Assembly (NCBI RefSeq): GCF_030161615.1
Contig: NZ_BSUN01000001.1
Location: forward strand, 1,178,001-1,242,000
DNA: 64,000 nucleotides
Origin: Demequina litorisediminis
Lineage (GTDB): Bacteria; Actinomycetota; Actinomycetes; Actinomycetales; Demequinaceae
Direction of reading: 5' to 3'
The notes under the pieces: model-generated
What the model saw: only the letters and a program-made list of their open reading frames with translations
The model's database searches: none
What the model was told of the DNA's origin: nothing
In this document: positions 18,425 to 30,469 of the stretch, in pieces
Layout of the letters: the number at the start of each line of letters is the position of its first letter
Numbering within the stretch: the first letter of the stretch is position 1
Made by a program: the position numbers and the translations under genes

Positions 18425-21400
18425 TCAGTCCTGTCCCCCGTGTACTTCTTCCTCGATCTGCGTGGCACGGTCGAAGTCGGCCGCGTCCTGCCGCGCACGC
18501 TGGGTGCCAGAGTAGAAGGAGCCTAAAGCGCTGGCGCACGGCGTCGGCGTCACGCTCGGCGGGAGTCACGGCGACTTCCTCCTCGAGCGGCTTCACTTCC
18601 ACCGGCGGAGCGTCGGACTGGCGGCGCTTCTGCAGGCCCGCGCGAGTCTTTTCGATCTTGGGGCGCTCGGCCGCGAGCGAGCGAGGCTCGGAGAAGACGG
18701 CCGATGCCATATCGGTGCCGCCGTCCGCCTCGTCGGGCCGGATGATGGGCTGGTAGGTGGTCGCCGACTCGGGCGCAGCCGCCTGCAACGCGCTCTGCCC
18801 CGCGGCCTCCCAGCCGTGAGCCTGGGCGAGCCTGCTCGGGGGTGAACGCGGCCTGGGCGGGCGTTCCCTGCGGCTCGAACGACTGCGGAGTCGGCTCGAA
18901 GGACTGAGGGGCCGGTTCGAAGGACTGCGGAGCCGGCTCGAACGACTGAGGCGCCTGGTACGGCTCACCCGCGGGTTCGAAGGACGGTGCTGCGGGCTCA
19001 GGCTCGAACGACTGTGCCGCGGGCGAGAACATCGACGGACGGCTCGGTGCCACAGGCTCAACGCTCGCCTGCGGCGCTTCCGCCTGAGGAGCCTCCGCCA
19101 CGGGCGCGGGCTCAAACGCTGCCGGCGTGGGCTCGAATGCCGCGGGTGCAGGCTCGAACGCTGCCGGCGTGGGCTCAAACGCCGCGGCCGATGCGGCGGC
19201 AGGCGCCTGGGCAGGCGCAGACGGCGTCAGCGGTGCCGCGAGCACCGACGACGGATCTGCGACCGGCGCGAACGCGGTCGGCGCGGACGGAGCGTACGGC
19301 GCGGGTGCCTCATCGACGGCGTCCTTACGGCCCCCGCGGCCGAACAGGCGCGAGAAGAAGCCCGGACGGTGGTCTTCCTCGACCGCGCTCTGGATGAGGT
19401 CGTCGAGCCGAGGCGACGTCGACGCAGGTGCGGGAACGTCGTCAAGCGCCACCGAGTCGACGCCAGCAAACGGCGTCGCCGCCGAGGGGATCTCTGCGCC
19501 AACCGGTGCCGCGTAGGGCTCCTGTGCGTACTGGTCCTGAGTCGCATCCTGGGGTGCCTGAGCATCGAACGGCGTCTGGCCGTACGCGGGCTCGACAGTC
19601 GAGGGCGCAGGCGTCGCCGCGACACGGGCCCACGCCGGGGTCACACCATCGAACTCGCTCGCCGCCTGCTCCTGCGGGGCGTCCCACGTGAATGGGGCGT
19701 CCTCGACGACGGGGGCGTCCTGCGGCTGCTCGGCGACGGCGTCGGCCTGCCAGACCGGCTGCTCGTCGACGACGGGCGCCTCCTCCTCAAGGGAGAAAGC
19801 AGGCACCGCGGCCGGGGTGTCCTCGGGCTCGGGCGCCGCGGAGGCGCTCCACTCGTGCGAGGCAGGCTGCTCGTCCTCATCGGGCTCGAACGCGAAGGTC
19901 GGGATGGGCGCGAAGGGCTCGTCCTGGGCCAGCGTGTTGTCCTGCGCGTGTGCGTCGTCCACCAGCCACGGCAGCGGCGGCAACGCCGCGGGCTGCTCGG
20001 GCGCGGTCTCGTCCACCGGCTGCGCGAAGGGATCTGCCGTGGGCTCGGTCGCCTCGTCCACCGGGGCGACCTGCTCGTCCGCGATCACCGGGATCTGGCC
20101 CGTGGTGGCGGGATCGAACTTAGGCAGACGGAAGCCGCTCACACCGGCAGCCTCATCGGGCTCAAGCGCGAACGTGGGGATGGGCTCGGGCTCCGGGGCA
20201 ACCTCGACGGCCGGTGCCACCTCGGGCTCGACGGCGGACGGCTGCGAGATCTCCTCGTCGGAGCGCACGCGGTCGCGAGCCCCAAAGAACGCCGCGGCAC
20301 CCAGTGCACCCGCACCAGCCGCCGTCGCGCGCCACGGGTGCGCGTCGTCCTCAGGCTCGGCAGGGGCATCGGCCGCCGGGACCTCAGCGACATCGCCCTC
20401 GTGGAGGTCACCCTCAAGGGACGGCACCGTGAACGCGTCCGCGGGGGCATCGGTCGTCGGCGTCTCGGCAACCTCGTTCGCCTCCGATGCCGCCTGCTCG
20501 GTCTCACGACGCGAGCGGAAGCCACGGAACATCGAGGCACGCTCGTCGGCAGACTGCGGGGCCACCTCGCTGGGCGCCACGGTAGGCGTGAAGCCACCAC
20601 CGGCCTCAGCGTCAAGGGCGGACAGCCTGCTCCTCCGTGGCGCGTGCAGGCAGACCCACGACCGGGATCACACCGGGCAGGCCCGCATCCTCGGTAGGCG
20701 TCTGGGGGGCACGGCGGCGGCGGGTGGGCAGACCCACGGCGCTGACGCCGTCGGTGAGGCCCTCAACGTCGGCCTCCTCCACAGCGGGAGCCGCCGCAGC
20801 ATCGGCCGCAATGAGGGCATCGATGGAGTTCGGGTCAGCCGCCACGGGCACCGGGTCGGCCGCCCTGGCGGGAAGCGACTCGCCACGGGTCGGCAGGTCG
20901 CCACCACGGGCAGGCAGGTCACCCGCTCGGGCGGGAAGCGCGCCGCCGTCGCGTCCGGCAAGGCTTGCGCCTTCCTGCAACGCGGCGGGCATGTAGGCGG
21001 GACCGGGCGCAATGTCGCGACCAGACGTGGGGGCAAGCGTGGGCGCAGGGGTCTCGACGACCTCGTCCACCGCCATCGACACACCACGAGCGGCGGGAGC
21101 CACCGGCTCCACGGGAGCGCCCTCGGCACCGGCGAACAACGCGGCGGGAAGGAAGACGGTCGCGACGGTGCCGCGGCCCTCCTCCGAGCGCACCTCCACC
21201 TGCGCGCCGATACGGCGGGCAATACGGCCGACCACGAACAGGCCCAGTCGCTGCTCACCGAGGATCTCCGAGGCGGCGGTAGAGCCCACGCGGGCGTTCG
21301 CCTCCGCGACCTCCTTGACGGTCATGCCGATGCCGTGGTCCTCGATCTCGACCACGAAGCCCGCCTCGGTGGCGGCGGTGCGGACCGCGACGCGCGTGCC

Positions 21401-23483
21401 GGGGTCGGAGAACACCGTGGCGTTCTCGAGGATCTCCGCGAACAGGTGCGCGGCGGTCAGTGCGGTGTGGCCAAGCATCGACGGGTCGACGTCCAGGTCA
21501 AGATCGACGCGCTCGTACAGTTCGATCTCGGAGGACGCGGTACGGATCACGTCGGACAGCGGCATCGGGCGACGCAGGCGGCGACCGGTGTCGATACCTG
21601 CGAGCACCAGGAGGGACTCCGAGTTACGACGCATTCGCGTCGCGAGGTGGTCGAGGGCGAAGAGCCTGGTGAGCGTGTCCGGGTCGTCCTCGGTGCGCTC
21701 CATGTCGTCAATGGACGACAGGCGGCGGTTGAGGAGAACCTGGTCGCGACGTGCGACGTTGACGAACATCTCGGAGATGGAGCCACGCAGCGCGGCCTGC
21801 TCGGCGGCGATGGACAGGGTTGCCGCGTTGACGCCGTTGAACGCCTCGGCGAGCCTGGCCGACCTCGTCCTTGGACTCCACGGGGATCTGCACCTCGGAC
21901 ACGTCGACGTCCTCGCCGGGCAGCGCGACTCGCTCCACGAGTCGCGGCAGGCTCCTCACGGACGGCGGTAGCCGTGGTGGTCAGACGGCGAAGCGGGCCG
22001 ATGATGCGGCGCGCGATCACGAGCGCGATGATGACCGAGACGATAACGATCGCGATGGCGGCAAGTCCGGTCAGGATCGCCTGGGCGAGGGCGGCCTGGG
22101 TGTCGCTCGACGCATCGGACGTCACGGTGTCCCACATCGCGTCGCGCAGCGGTTCGTAGGCGGCAACCTCGGTGTCGACCTCGGTGGTCCAACCCGAGTC
22201 CTGCTCACCCACGAGCGACGAGTCGAGGCCGGTCAGCACCTGGGTCCTGACGGTCTGGAAGGACGAGGCCGTGTCGTCAACCACACCGGCCGAGGCACCG
22301 AAGGGGGCACGACCTCCGCACCCGAAACGGCCGCGGAGGAGTCCTGCGCCTCCTCGAGCGAGATGTCGGTACGCGCTGTCATGGTTCGCGCGGTGGCGGC
22401 CTCACCGGGGAGGAACGCACCCTGGCGGACCAGGCGGTCGATGACGACCTCCTCGTAGCGCATGTTCTCGATCAGAGCGTCGAGGTCACCGTAGGCCTGG
22501 ATGCTCGTCACAAGGTCACGGTCGGACATGGCGACCGAGACGTCGTCCGCGGCCGAGACGATGGTGTCGATCAGCGAGCCTATACCCGTTGATCATGGCC
22601 GTCACGTTCATGGTCGCGGACTGCACGCCCGCACGGACGGTCGGGAGGCTACCCACGGCCTCCTGGCCGGACAGCAGCGCCTCCACGGCTCGGGCGTTGA
22701 CTTCGTTGCTTGCCAGGCGCTCAGAGGAGCCCAGCAGTCCCTCGACGCCTGCATCGACGCGGCCCCAGGCCGCCTCGAGGGGCTCCTGGTAGGCCTGCGG
22801 CTCGGTGAACAGAGCCGTTGCGGACTCGGACTCGAAGTTCAGGCGGAAGGCTCAGCGCAGCGAGCGGGATGTCGAGGTCGGTGCCGGCGGGGAGGTCTGC
22901 CCTGACGCTGTCGAGGCTCCTCGACGGCCGCCGCGTACGAGGCCTGCATGGCTTCGATATCCGAGGTCTCGGGGAAGACCACCCAGCCGCCGTCCTCACC
23001 GGGGGCGGCAATCTGAACGGCGCGCGCGTCTTCCATGTAACCGGAGGAGGTACGCCCGATGGCCGCGTTGACATCGGCCATGAAGGCCTCGCCGTCGACC
23101 GAGGAGGTCTCGTCCGTGTCGCTGGACTCATCCGTGGTGTCGTCGGTGGCGTCATCGGCCGTCGCGTCGGGGTTGTCGATGACTCCGGCGGCAACCTCAA
23201 GGTTGGTGATCGCGGTGTCCGTGAAGCCGTACGACTCCTCGAGCTTGTCCTCGCCATCCTGAATGGTGTGGGAGAACTGCTCCGAGAGGAGGCGCTCCTG
23301 CTGGAGGTCAGCCTGGAGGTCGCGCGCCTGGCCGAGGGTCTCGATGAGGTCCTCGGAGTTCTGCGCGGCGGTGAAGGTCTGTGCAGCGGACGCGGTAATA
23401 AACGCGGCAGCCAGCACGAGCACCAGGATGGGCACTGCGACTACCGCGAGGATCTTCCCGCGAATACCAAGCCTCTGGAGCAT
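18425..23483 (-). CDS. cvnA: CvnA-type nitrate-sensor-like histidine kinase with very long disordered tail, nine frameshifts
   Basis: Membrane kinase opening MLQRLGIRGKILAVVAVPIL, the usual CvnA start. A helical NIT-like sensor follows, then a second membrane segment (LTGLAAIAIVIVSVIIALVI), HAMP, an LLNRRLSSIDDMERTE helix and an ATPase domain with HLFAEILENATVFSDPG and EDHGIGM. Beyond it, about 800 residues are disordered, rich in Ala, Pro, Glu and Gln with SFEPAPQ/SFEPTPQ repeats, ending in RFSSFYSGTQRAR. Eight breaks are AGCT-type (22914, 22848, 22577, 21949, 21852, 20624, 18829, 18520) and one is a C run at 22303-22307. Corrected length 1683 residues, about double most homologues. Confidence 0.85.
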
Positions 23484-23633
23484 TAACCCTCTCCCTCACG
23501 AGCCGCCGCCCGGACCACGGGAATCTCGCCGTGGACCGCATTGCGCGCGGACCTCATCGTTATCGGCGGCGTCGCCTCAAACCTTGAAGCCCACGTGGCT
23601 CATTGCAGATTGAGACGCTATATGGTGGCCGTT

Positions 23634-24620
23634 ATGACGCGAAACTTCGGGCGATTCGTGTGATCTTTTCCACACCATCGGCCCCCGGGGGCCCGAAGTT
23701 CTCACGCTTGCGCAGGGCCCCGATCCCGCCGTCGCAGACCGTGACCTCCTGATCAGAGTGGCCGCCGCGGGTGTCAATCGCGCCGACGCCCTCCAACGCC
23801 AGGGACATTATCCTCCGCCGCCGGGCGCCCCCGCACACCCCGGCCTCGAGGTCTCGGGCACCGTGGTCGCACGGGGTGCGGCAGTCTCGCGCTGGCAGGT
23901 GGGAGACGAGGTGGTCGCGCTGCTCGCAGGCGGCGGCTACGCGGACCTCGTCGCCGTCCACGAGTCGCTGGTGCTGCCCGTGCCCGAGGGGTGGGCCTCG
24001 TCGACGCAGGCGGCCTCATGGAGGCGGCCTGCACCGTGTGGTCCAACTTTCAGGCGGCCGATGCGCACGCGGGCCAGACGCTGCTGGTGCACGGCGGCTC
24101 GGGTGGAGTGGGTTCGCTCGCCATCCAGGTGGGCGTCGCCATGGGGATGCGGGTCTTCGCCACGGCCGGCGGCCCCACGAGGGCGGCACGCTGCGAGGAC
24201 CTGGGCGCCACACGCGGCATCGACCACCGCACCGAGGACTTCGTCGAGATCGTGCGCGAGGCGGGAGGAGCGGACGTGATCCTCGATGTGATCGGCGCCG
24301 CCTACCTCGAGCGCAACCTCCGGGCGCTGCGCACCGAAGGCACCCTCGTCGTCATCGGCATGCAGGGCGGCACGAGGGCCGAGATCAACCTCGGCGCGGT
24401 GCTCGCGCGCCGCCTCCGGGTGATTGGCACCACCCTGCGCTCACGGCCGCTCGAGGACAAGGCCGCGATCGTGGCCGGGGTGGGGCGCGACATCTGGCCG
24501 CTCGTGCCGCACGCCGTGCGGCCCCTCACCCACGAGACCTATCCGCTCGCCGAGGCCGCCGAGGCGCATCGGGCACTTGAAAGCGGCGACGTGTTCGGAA
24601 AGGTGCTGCTCCTGCCCTGA
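23634..24620 (+). CDS. Quinone oxidoreductase-like medium-chain dehydrogenase, three G-run losses
   Basis: Zinc-independent MDR enzyme that would reduce quinone-like substrates with NADPH. Features: VAAAGVNRADALQRQGHYPP, GLEVSGTVVARG, the cofactor loop VHGGSGGVGSLAIQ and VILDVIGAAYLERNL. Three one-base losses in G runs (about 23651, 23689, 23988) explain the broken frame; restored it reads FSTPSAPGGPEVLTLA and PEGVGLVDAGGLMEAA. Corrected length 329 residues. The start is uncertain between 23634 and an in-frame ATG at 23622. It diverges from cvnA. Confidence 0.82.
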
Positions 24621-24632
24621 GCCCCGCGAGGC

Positions 24633-25865
24633 TCAGTCGAGATTGCCTGCGGCAAGCGAGGCCGCGAGCGCCGGGGACACCGGCAGGCGGGGCAGGAGGG
24701 TCGCCTGAAGGGCGTGGTAGACGTCCACCTTGCCGGGCCACACAGTGCCGCTGACTGAGAGGTCCGGCGCCGGCTCGTGCCACCACGAGCCCTGCACAGT
24801 GTCGAGGTGGTGAGCGCCTGCGAAGTCCCACCACCGCTCGTAGTCGGCCGCGTATTCGGGCTTGCGGGTGGCGCGCCACAGTGCGGCGGCCACGCCGATG
24901 GCCTCGGCGATCACCCAGTGCATGCGCTCGCGCACCACGGGCTTGCCTTCCCAGTCGACGGTGTAAATGAACCCGGCCTCACCATCGACGTGCCAGCCCT
25001 CGCGGATGGCCGCGGCGTACAGGCTCGGCGGCGTCCTCGCGCATCCACGCGGGCGGCTCGAGCCCCGACTGCTGAAGCGATGTCGCCACCTGCAGCGTGA
25101 GGCGCGCCCACTCGAGCCAGTGCCCGATGGTCGCGCCGTACGGACGGAAGGGGTGCGCGGGCTCGTCCTCGTGATAATCGAGCAGCGGCTGCCACTCGGC
25201 ATCGAAGTGTTCAGGCAGACGCCACTCCTGCTCGCGGGCAAAGACGTGCACGGCACGCTCAACGATCCGAGCCGCACGCTGCAGGAGTGATTTGTCGCCC
25301 GTCACGTCCGATGCCGCGAGGTACGCCTCGACGGTGTGCATGTTCGCGTTGATGCCGCGGTAGTCCTCGACGTCGGACCAGTCACGGGCGAAGGCCTCGC
25401 GGCTCATCCCTGCTTCCTCGTCCCAGAACCGCTCGGCGTGAATCGCGAGCGCCTCGTCGAGCAGGTCCTGCGCCTCGGGCCGTCCCGCGGCGACCGCGGA
25501 GGAAGCGGCGAGGATCACGAACGCGTGACCGTAGGCCTCCTTCGCAGTGTTCGTGGGGCCATCGGCACCCACGGCGGCGAACCAACCGCCGTGCTCGGCG
25601 TCACGGAGCCGTCCCGTGAGCGCGTCGAGACCGTGATCCACGAGCGGTCCCGCACCGGGGACACCCATCAGCGAGGCCAGCGCGAAGCAGTGCGTCATCC
25701 TGCAGGTGACCCATACTCGACGTCGGCATCCGCATCGAGCGCACCATCGGCGCCGAGCATGCCGAAACCGCCATCTTGATGTTGCGACGCGCGCGCAAAG
25801 TCGATGAGACGCAAGGACTCCGCCTCGAGCCAACGGTGGTGAGACGGTGAGGTCAACCAAGCCAT
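24633..25865 (-). CDS. AGE-family sugar epimerase/isomerase, two AGCT-type frameshifts
   Basis: N-acylglucosamine 2-epimerase fold, an (alpha/alpha)6 barrel that interconverts aldoses and ketoses such as mannose and fructose. Signatures: VTCRMTHCFALASLMG, GINANMHTVEAYLA, GHWLEWARL, ERMHWVIAEAIGVAAAL and the late Trp/His-rich GSWWHE. The break at 25021-25025 is AGGCT (DAAELYAAAIREG). Another near 25714-25717 reads GAGTATGG where GAGCTATGG is expected (VELWVTCRM), a lost C rather than an added base. Corrected length 410 residues. The exact sugar is unknown. Confidence 0.85.
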
Positions 25866-25895
25866 GGCGTCAGCGTAGCGATGCGGGGCCCGGTG

Positions 25896-26756
25896 CTACA
25901 GGACGGCGAGCCGGTCCGGGTCGATCATGCGTTCCAGGACGGCAAGGATGCCGTCCTCCTGCACGGAGCCGACCACTTCATCGGCCGCGTCCCTGACCTG
26001 CTGAGGCGCGGTACCCATGGCCGCAGAACGTCCGGCCCAGCGCAGCATCTCGATGTCGTTGTTGCCGTCACCGACGGCCACCGTGTGGTCGGGGTAGACG
26101 CCCAACTGCTGACGCAGGTGCTCGAGCGCCGACGCCTTCGAGACGTTCGGAGGGGTGAGGTCGAGCCACGCGTCGAAGCCGACGGCGTAGGTCACGTCCG
26201 AGAGGCCGATGCGGTGCACCAGGTCGTCGAAATGGCTCACGTCCGCGCCGGGGGCGCGAATGACGACGCGGGTTGCCTCACCCGCGGCCAACTCCTCCGG
26301 GTCCTCAACTACCCGCTGACGCCCCACAAGGCTCACCCATGGGGAACTCCTGGCTGACGCGGAAGCCGACGCCCAGATCCTCCACGGCCACGACCGCATC
26401 GGGCATCTCCCTGCGCACCAACTCCAGTGCGGCACGCGGGTCAAAGGTGACGGTCTCGACGATGTCGTAGCCCCCGGCGTCGCGGGGTTCAGGCGAATGG
26501 TGACGGCGCCGTTGGAACACACGGCCCAGCCGCGTCGGATGCCCAGGGTTTCCGCGACGGGCAGGGTGCCAAGGATGTTGCGGCCCGTCGCGAGGATCAC
26601 ATGGTTGCGGCACATGCGCACCTGCTCGACGGCGCGGATCACGGCCGGAGAGATGTCGCCGCCCCAGTGCATGAGGGTGCCGTCGATGTCGAGTCCGACC
26701 ATCCCCCACGCGTCATTCTCCAGCGGCGGTCGCATGTCCTCGGGGGCCGGCGTCAT
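25896..26756 (-). CDS. HAD-superfamily (Cof-like) sugar phosphatase, two frameshifts
   Basis: Haloacid dehalogenase phosphatase with nucleophile motif GLDIDGTLM, motif II VILATGRN and motif IV VAVGDGNNDIEML, in the Cof/type IIB arrangement. Breaks: a C-run loss at 26484-26487 (NPRDAGGYDIVETVTFD restored) and AGGCT at 26329-26333 (PMGELVGRQRVVED restored). Corrected length 286 residues. It follows serS on the same strand, before the AGE epimerase, and probably acts on a phosphosugar. Confidence 0.85.
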   Translation of the reverse strand: MTPAPEDMRPPLENDAWGMVGLDIDGTLMHWGGDISPAVIRAVEQVRMCRNHVILATGRNILGTLPVAETLGIRRGWAVCSNGAVTIRLNPATPGATTSSRPSPLTRVPHWSWCAGRCPMRSWPWRIWASASASARSSPWVSLVGRQRVVEDPEELAAGEATRVVIRAPGADVSHFDDLVHRIGLSDVTYAVGFDAWLDLTPPNVSKASALEHLRQQLGVYPDHTVAVGDGNNDIEMLRWAGRSAAMGTAPQQVRDAADEVVGSVQEDGILAVLERMIDPDRLAVL

Positions 26757-26915
26757 GCCACGAGCCTACGACAGCGTGACGCCCTCTCCGGCCCCCGTCC
26801 CGCTCTCACCCCGGCCGCCCGTCTGCACACCCCTGCCGCCGCACATGGCCGCATTTGCGACACTTCGAGCGCCCTGGTGCCGCGAAACGGGCCACCAGGA
26901 CAGTGGCGAACCTCT

Positions 26916-28190
26916 TTAGGCGACCGGCTGCAGGTACTCGACCCCACCCAGGTACGGGCGCAGGATCGCGGGAACGTAAACCGAGCCATCGGCCTGCTGG
27001 TGGTTCTCCAGCAGCGCCACAAGCCAGCGGGTGGTGCCGATGGTGCCGTTGATGGTCGCCACGGCCGTGGTCCCCTTCTCCACACGCTCGCGAATGTTCA
27101 GACGACGCGCCTGGTACGTAGTGCAGTTCGAGGTCGACGTGACCTCCATCCACCGCTCCTGGCTCGGCAGCCACGCCTCACAGTCGAACTTGCGCGCCGC
27201 ACTCGAGCCGAGGTCGCCCGCCGCCGTGTCGATGACGCGGTACGGCAACTCGAGGGCCGTCAGCATCTCCTCCTCGATGGACAGGAACCGCTCGTGCTCG
27301 GCGGCCGCATCCTCCGCGTGGGCGTACGAGAACATCTCGACCTTGTGGAACTGGTGGACGCGAATGATGCCGCGGGTATCGCGGCCCGCCGACCCCGCCT
27401 CGCGGCGGTAGCAGGCGCTCCAGCCGGCGTATCGCTTGGGGCCATCGGTCAGGTCGATGATCTCGTCGGCGTGATACCCCGCGAGCGCCACCTCGGACGT
27501 GCCCACCAGGTACATGTCATCGCGCTCGAGGTAGTAGATCTCCTCCGCGTGCTTGCCGAGGAAGCCCGTGCCGGCCATCGTCTCGGGACGCACCAGCGTG
27601 GGCGTGATCGTCGGCGAGAAGCCGCGCTCGTAGGCCAGGTTCATCGCGGCATTGAGGATCGCGAGGCTCGAGGCGCGCACCAATGCCCGTGAGGAAATAG
27701 AAGCGGGCTCCCGACACCTTCGCGCCACGCTCCATGTCGATCGCCTTGAGACCCTCGCCGATCGCCAGGTGGTCCTTCACCTCAATGCCCTCGGCGGCGA
27801 AGTCACGCGGAGTTCCCTCGTGGCGCAGCACCGTGAAGTCGTCCTCGCCGCCCGACGGCACTCCGGGCTCGGGGATGTTGCCAAGCGACCGGGCGAGGCT
27901 CCACTGCCCGCGCGGCCGCGGCATCGGCCGTCGCCTGTGCCTCCTTGACCGCCGCGGCAAGGTCCTTGGTACGGGCGAGAAGCGCCTGCTTCTCCTCACC
28001 CTGCGCCTGGGCCACCAGGCTTGCCGAGGCCCTTCTGCTCGGCGCGCTTGGCCTCGAAGTCGGCGAGCGCGGCACGATGCTGGGCGTCCGCCTCAAGCAC
28101 CTCGTCCACGATCGCGGGGTCGTCTCCGCGCGATCGCTGGCTGGCCTTCACGACGTCGGGGTCGGTGCGCAGCAACTTGAGGTCGATCAT
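26916..28190 (-). CDS. serS: Seryl-tRNA synthetase, three AGCT frameshifts
   Basis: Class II synthetase charging tRNA-Ser, two of which lie in this window. [17 protein letters not shown] opens the coiled N-terminal arm; motif 2 [18 protein letters not shown] and motif 3 [17 protein letters not shown] are intact. Breaks at 28017-28021, 27896-27900 and 27664-27668 become [30 protein letters not shown] and [15 protein letters not shown] with AGCT. Corrected length 423 residues, normal for the family. Confidence 0.95.
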
Positions 28191-28230
28191 GATCCGGAGT
28201 CTAACGGGGCACTCTCGCTAGGCTCTGACC

Positions 28231-29390
28231 ATGGTGTGGGTGATCGTGCTGTCCGTGGTGGCGCTGCTGCTCGCCATCGTCGCGCTCACCTTGACGGTGA
28301 CGATCGCCAGGCATCTGGGTCGACGTGACCCGCTCGCGGTGCCCCGATTCTGGCGGCGCACCCTGCGGATCACGCCCGCGGTGCCCGGCCCGGCAGGCGG
28401 CGCGCTCACCGGCGACGCCGAGCGCCGCGCGCAGGTGGCGTTCGTGGTCAACCCGACCAAGGACGGCACTGCCGAGTTGCGTGAGCGTGCCATGCGGGCG
28501 TGCGCCATCCGCTACCTGCCCGAGCCGATGTGGCTCCACACCACCGAGGCCGATCCCGGCACCGGGCAGGCGCGCGACGCCATCGAGGCGGGGGCCGATG
28601 TGGTGGTCGCCGTGGGCGGAGACGGCACCGTGCGTGCGGTGGCCGAGGCGCTCGCGGGCGAAGACGTCGCGATGGGCATCATTCCGCTCGGCACCGGCAA
28701 TCTCTTCGCACGCAACCTCGATCTCCCGCTCACGGACATGGGTGCGCTGCTGCGCACAGTCCTGGAGGGCGCCGAGGCGCGCGTAGACGTGGGCTGGCTC
28801 GACGTGGAGCGCGCGTTCCCCGGGCACGGAGACGACGGCTCGCACCTCTTCCTGGTGATGGCTGGTGCAGGCATCGACGCGGAGATGGTCGCCGGGGCGG
28901 ACCCCGTGCTGAAGAAGCGCCTGGGGTGGCTGGCGTACTTCTTTGCCGCCGTGGAGCACCTGGGCGACAAGCGCATCAAGGCCACCGTGGCGGTCGACGA
29001 CGGTGAGGGAGTCGAGACCGAGATGCGAACCGTGCTCCTCGCGAACGCGGGCAAGGCTGCCCGGCGGGCTCCAGGCTCATCCCAGACGCGTCGGTGTCCG
29101 ACGGCGAACTCGACATCGCCACGCTCGATGCGCGCGGCGGGCTCGTGGGCTGGACCGAACTGTTCGGCTCGGTGGTGGCCCAGGGCGCCGGCATCAAGCA
29201 GACGGAACTGCTGCGCACGTGGCGCACCTCGCGCATCGACCATCGTCGCGGCCGGTCGGTGACCATCGAGATGGAGAACCCCCAGCGGGTCCAGGTCGAC
29301 GGCGAGTCCCTGGGTCGCGCACAGCGCATCCACGGCCGCATCCAGCCCGGAGCGCTCCTGATCCGCGTACCGGTCGGCACCCACCCCTAA
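28231..29390 (+). CDS. Diacylglycerol/lipid kinase family protein, two AGCT frameshifts
   Basis: N-terminal membrane helix, then a DAGK catalytic domain: VAFVVNPTKDG, VAVGGDGTVRAVAEAL and IIPLGTGNLFARNLDLPL are the ATP-binding and activity motifs of the YegS/DgkB group. Breaks at 29054-29058 and 29073-29077 (AGGCT) both vanish with AGCT, giving NAGKLPGGLQLIPDASVSDG. Corrected length 385 residues. It diverges from serS. An inverted-repeat cassette starts two bases after its stop. Confidence 0.88.
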
Positions 29391-29391
29391 T

Positions 29392-29453
29392 CCGTCAAAT
29401 GGATCCATTTGGTGCGTCTAAGGCCCCAAATGAGACAAAATCCACCGCGAGGG
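29392..29453. repeat. Inverted-repeat unit, cassette 2, left copy
   Basis: Begins CCGTCAAATGGATCCATTTG, continues GGTGCGTCTAAGG and an ATGAGACAAAATCCACCGC segment. It is a diverged relative of the 4236 and 5156 units: the CAAATGGATCCATTTG palindrome is identical, while the rest matches in part. It faces the copy at 30470-30525. Confidence 0.8.
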
Positions 29454-29470
29454 ATCGCAGCCACCGGCAG

Positions 29471-29479
29471 TTATCCACA
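29471..29479 (+). promoter_or_regulatory. DnaA-box-like TTATCCACA
   Basis: A perfect match to the DnaA box consensus, 54 bases before the AbiEi/DUF559 gene. It is single and not near an origin, so it may mark DnaA-responsive expression or simply be part of the cassette. Confidence 0.4.
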
Positions 29480-29532
29480 ACTTGACCGGTCGTCCGGCCA
29501 CCGCATCGGCCATGCGCCTACCGTGGCGAGCC

Positions 29533-30461
29533 ATGACCCGACGTCGCTCCGCACCCGCCGTCGGCGCCCTCAGCGCGGCCCTCCATCATTCGGGACGCCC
29601 GTGGCCCCGCGCCGAGGCTCGAGGCGCAATGGAGCCGCCGCACCCTGAATGAGGCCATCCGACTCGGGTTCGCAATTCGCCTCGCGCCCGGCATTTACAC
29701 CCACCGCGAGCACGCCACGGATCTGGGTCAACGCCTCGAAGCGGTGGCGCAATGGATGGCGCCACACGGTCTCATCACTGGCCGCGCCGCCCTTCACCTG
29801 TGGGGCTGGACCGAGGCCAACGCGACCCGGGTCGACGTAGCGCTCCCCCGCGACGTGCGACTCGCGCGACCGCATTACGTCGACGTCCTCCGCACAGACC
29901 AGGTTTGGATGGTCGATGCCGTCGCCAGCATCCCCGTCACCTCACCTGAGGACTCGCTCGTCGTGGCATGGCGCACCGCCGCCCCGTCGCGCCGGCGCGG
30001 TCTCATGCTCGATGCTCTCCGTGACGCACCCGTGGATCGTGGGCGGCTACGAAGTCGAATCGACGCACACGGCAGACTGCCTCATCGAGGCTCAGATGCT
30101 GGACCTGCTCGCGCTCAGTGGCAGCGGTGCGACCACGGTGCTCGAGCACATCGCTGCGACGGAGGTCTTCGTGGGGCAGGAGTGGCGCGAGTGGGAGCGG
30201 CAGGGCGAGGTGCGGGTGGCGAACGGTGTCACCTTGCATCCCGACATGCTCCATCGAGGAGCACGAGTAGCAATCGAACTCGATGGCGCGCGCTATCACT
30301 CGGATGATGCACAACGGCGGCGTGATCTCCAGCGCGACGCACTTCTGGTGGCGGCCGGGTACGCGGTGATCCGGTTCACGTGGGAGGACATCACGCGCCG
30401 CCCGGCGTGGTGCCGCGACCGCGCACTGGCGGCGGTCGCTTCACGCACCGAGAATCTCTAG
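29533..30461 (+). CDS. AbiEi-like/DUF559 nuclease-fold protein, two AGCT frameshifts
   Basis: The N-terminal half (PGIYTHREHATDLGQRLEAV, ITGRAALHLWG) resembles the AbiEi antitoxin-type winged helix. The C-terminus VAIELDGARYHSDDAQRRRD, then AAGYAVIRFTWEDI, is the DUF559 fold related to very-short-patch repair nucleases. Such fusions are frequent in actinobacteria; function is not established. Breaks at 29615-29619 and 30088-30092 (AGGCT) read AELEAQWSRRTLNEA and PHRAQMLDLLALSGS when corrected. Corrected length 308 residues. It lies wholly between two facing inverted repeats. Confidence 0.75.
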
Positions 30462-30469
30462 CGTCCCTG

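Noticed and set aside
19688-22159. An 823-residue open frame on the plus strand opposite cvnA.
   Set aside because: It lies antisense to a clear kinase, crosses its corrected frameshifts, and is low-complexity Ser/Ala/Gly as expected for an antisense frame in high-GC DNA.
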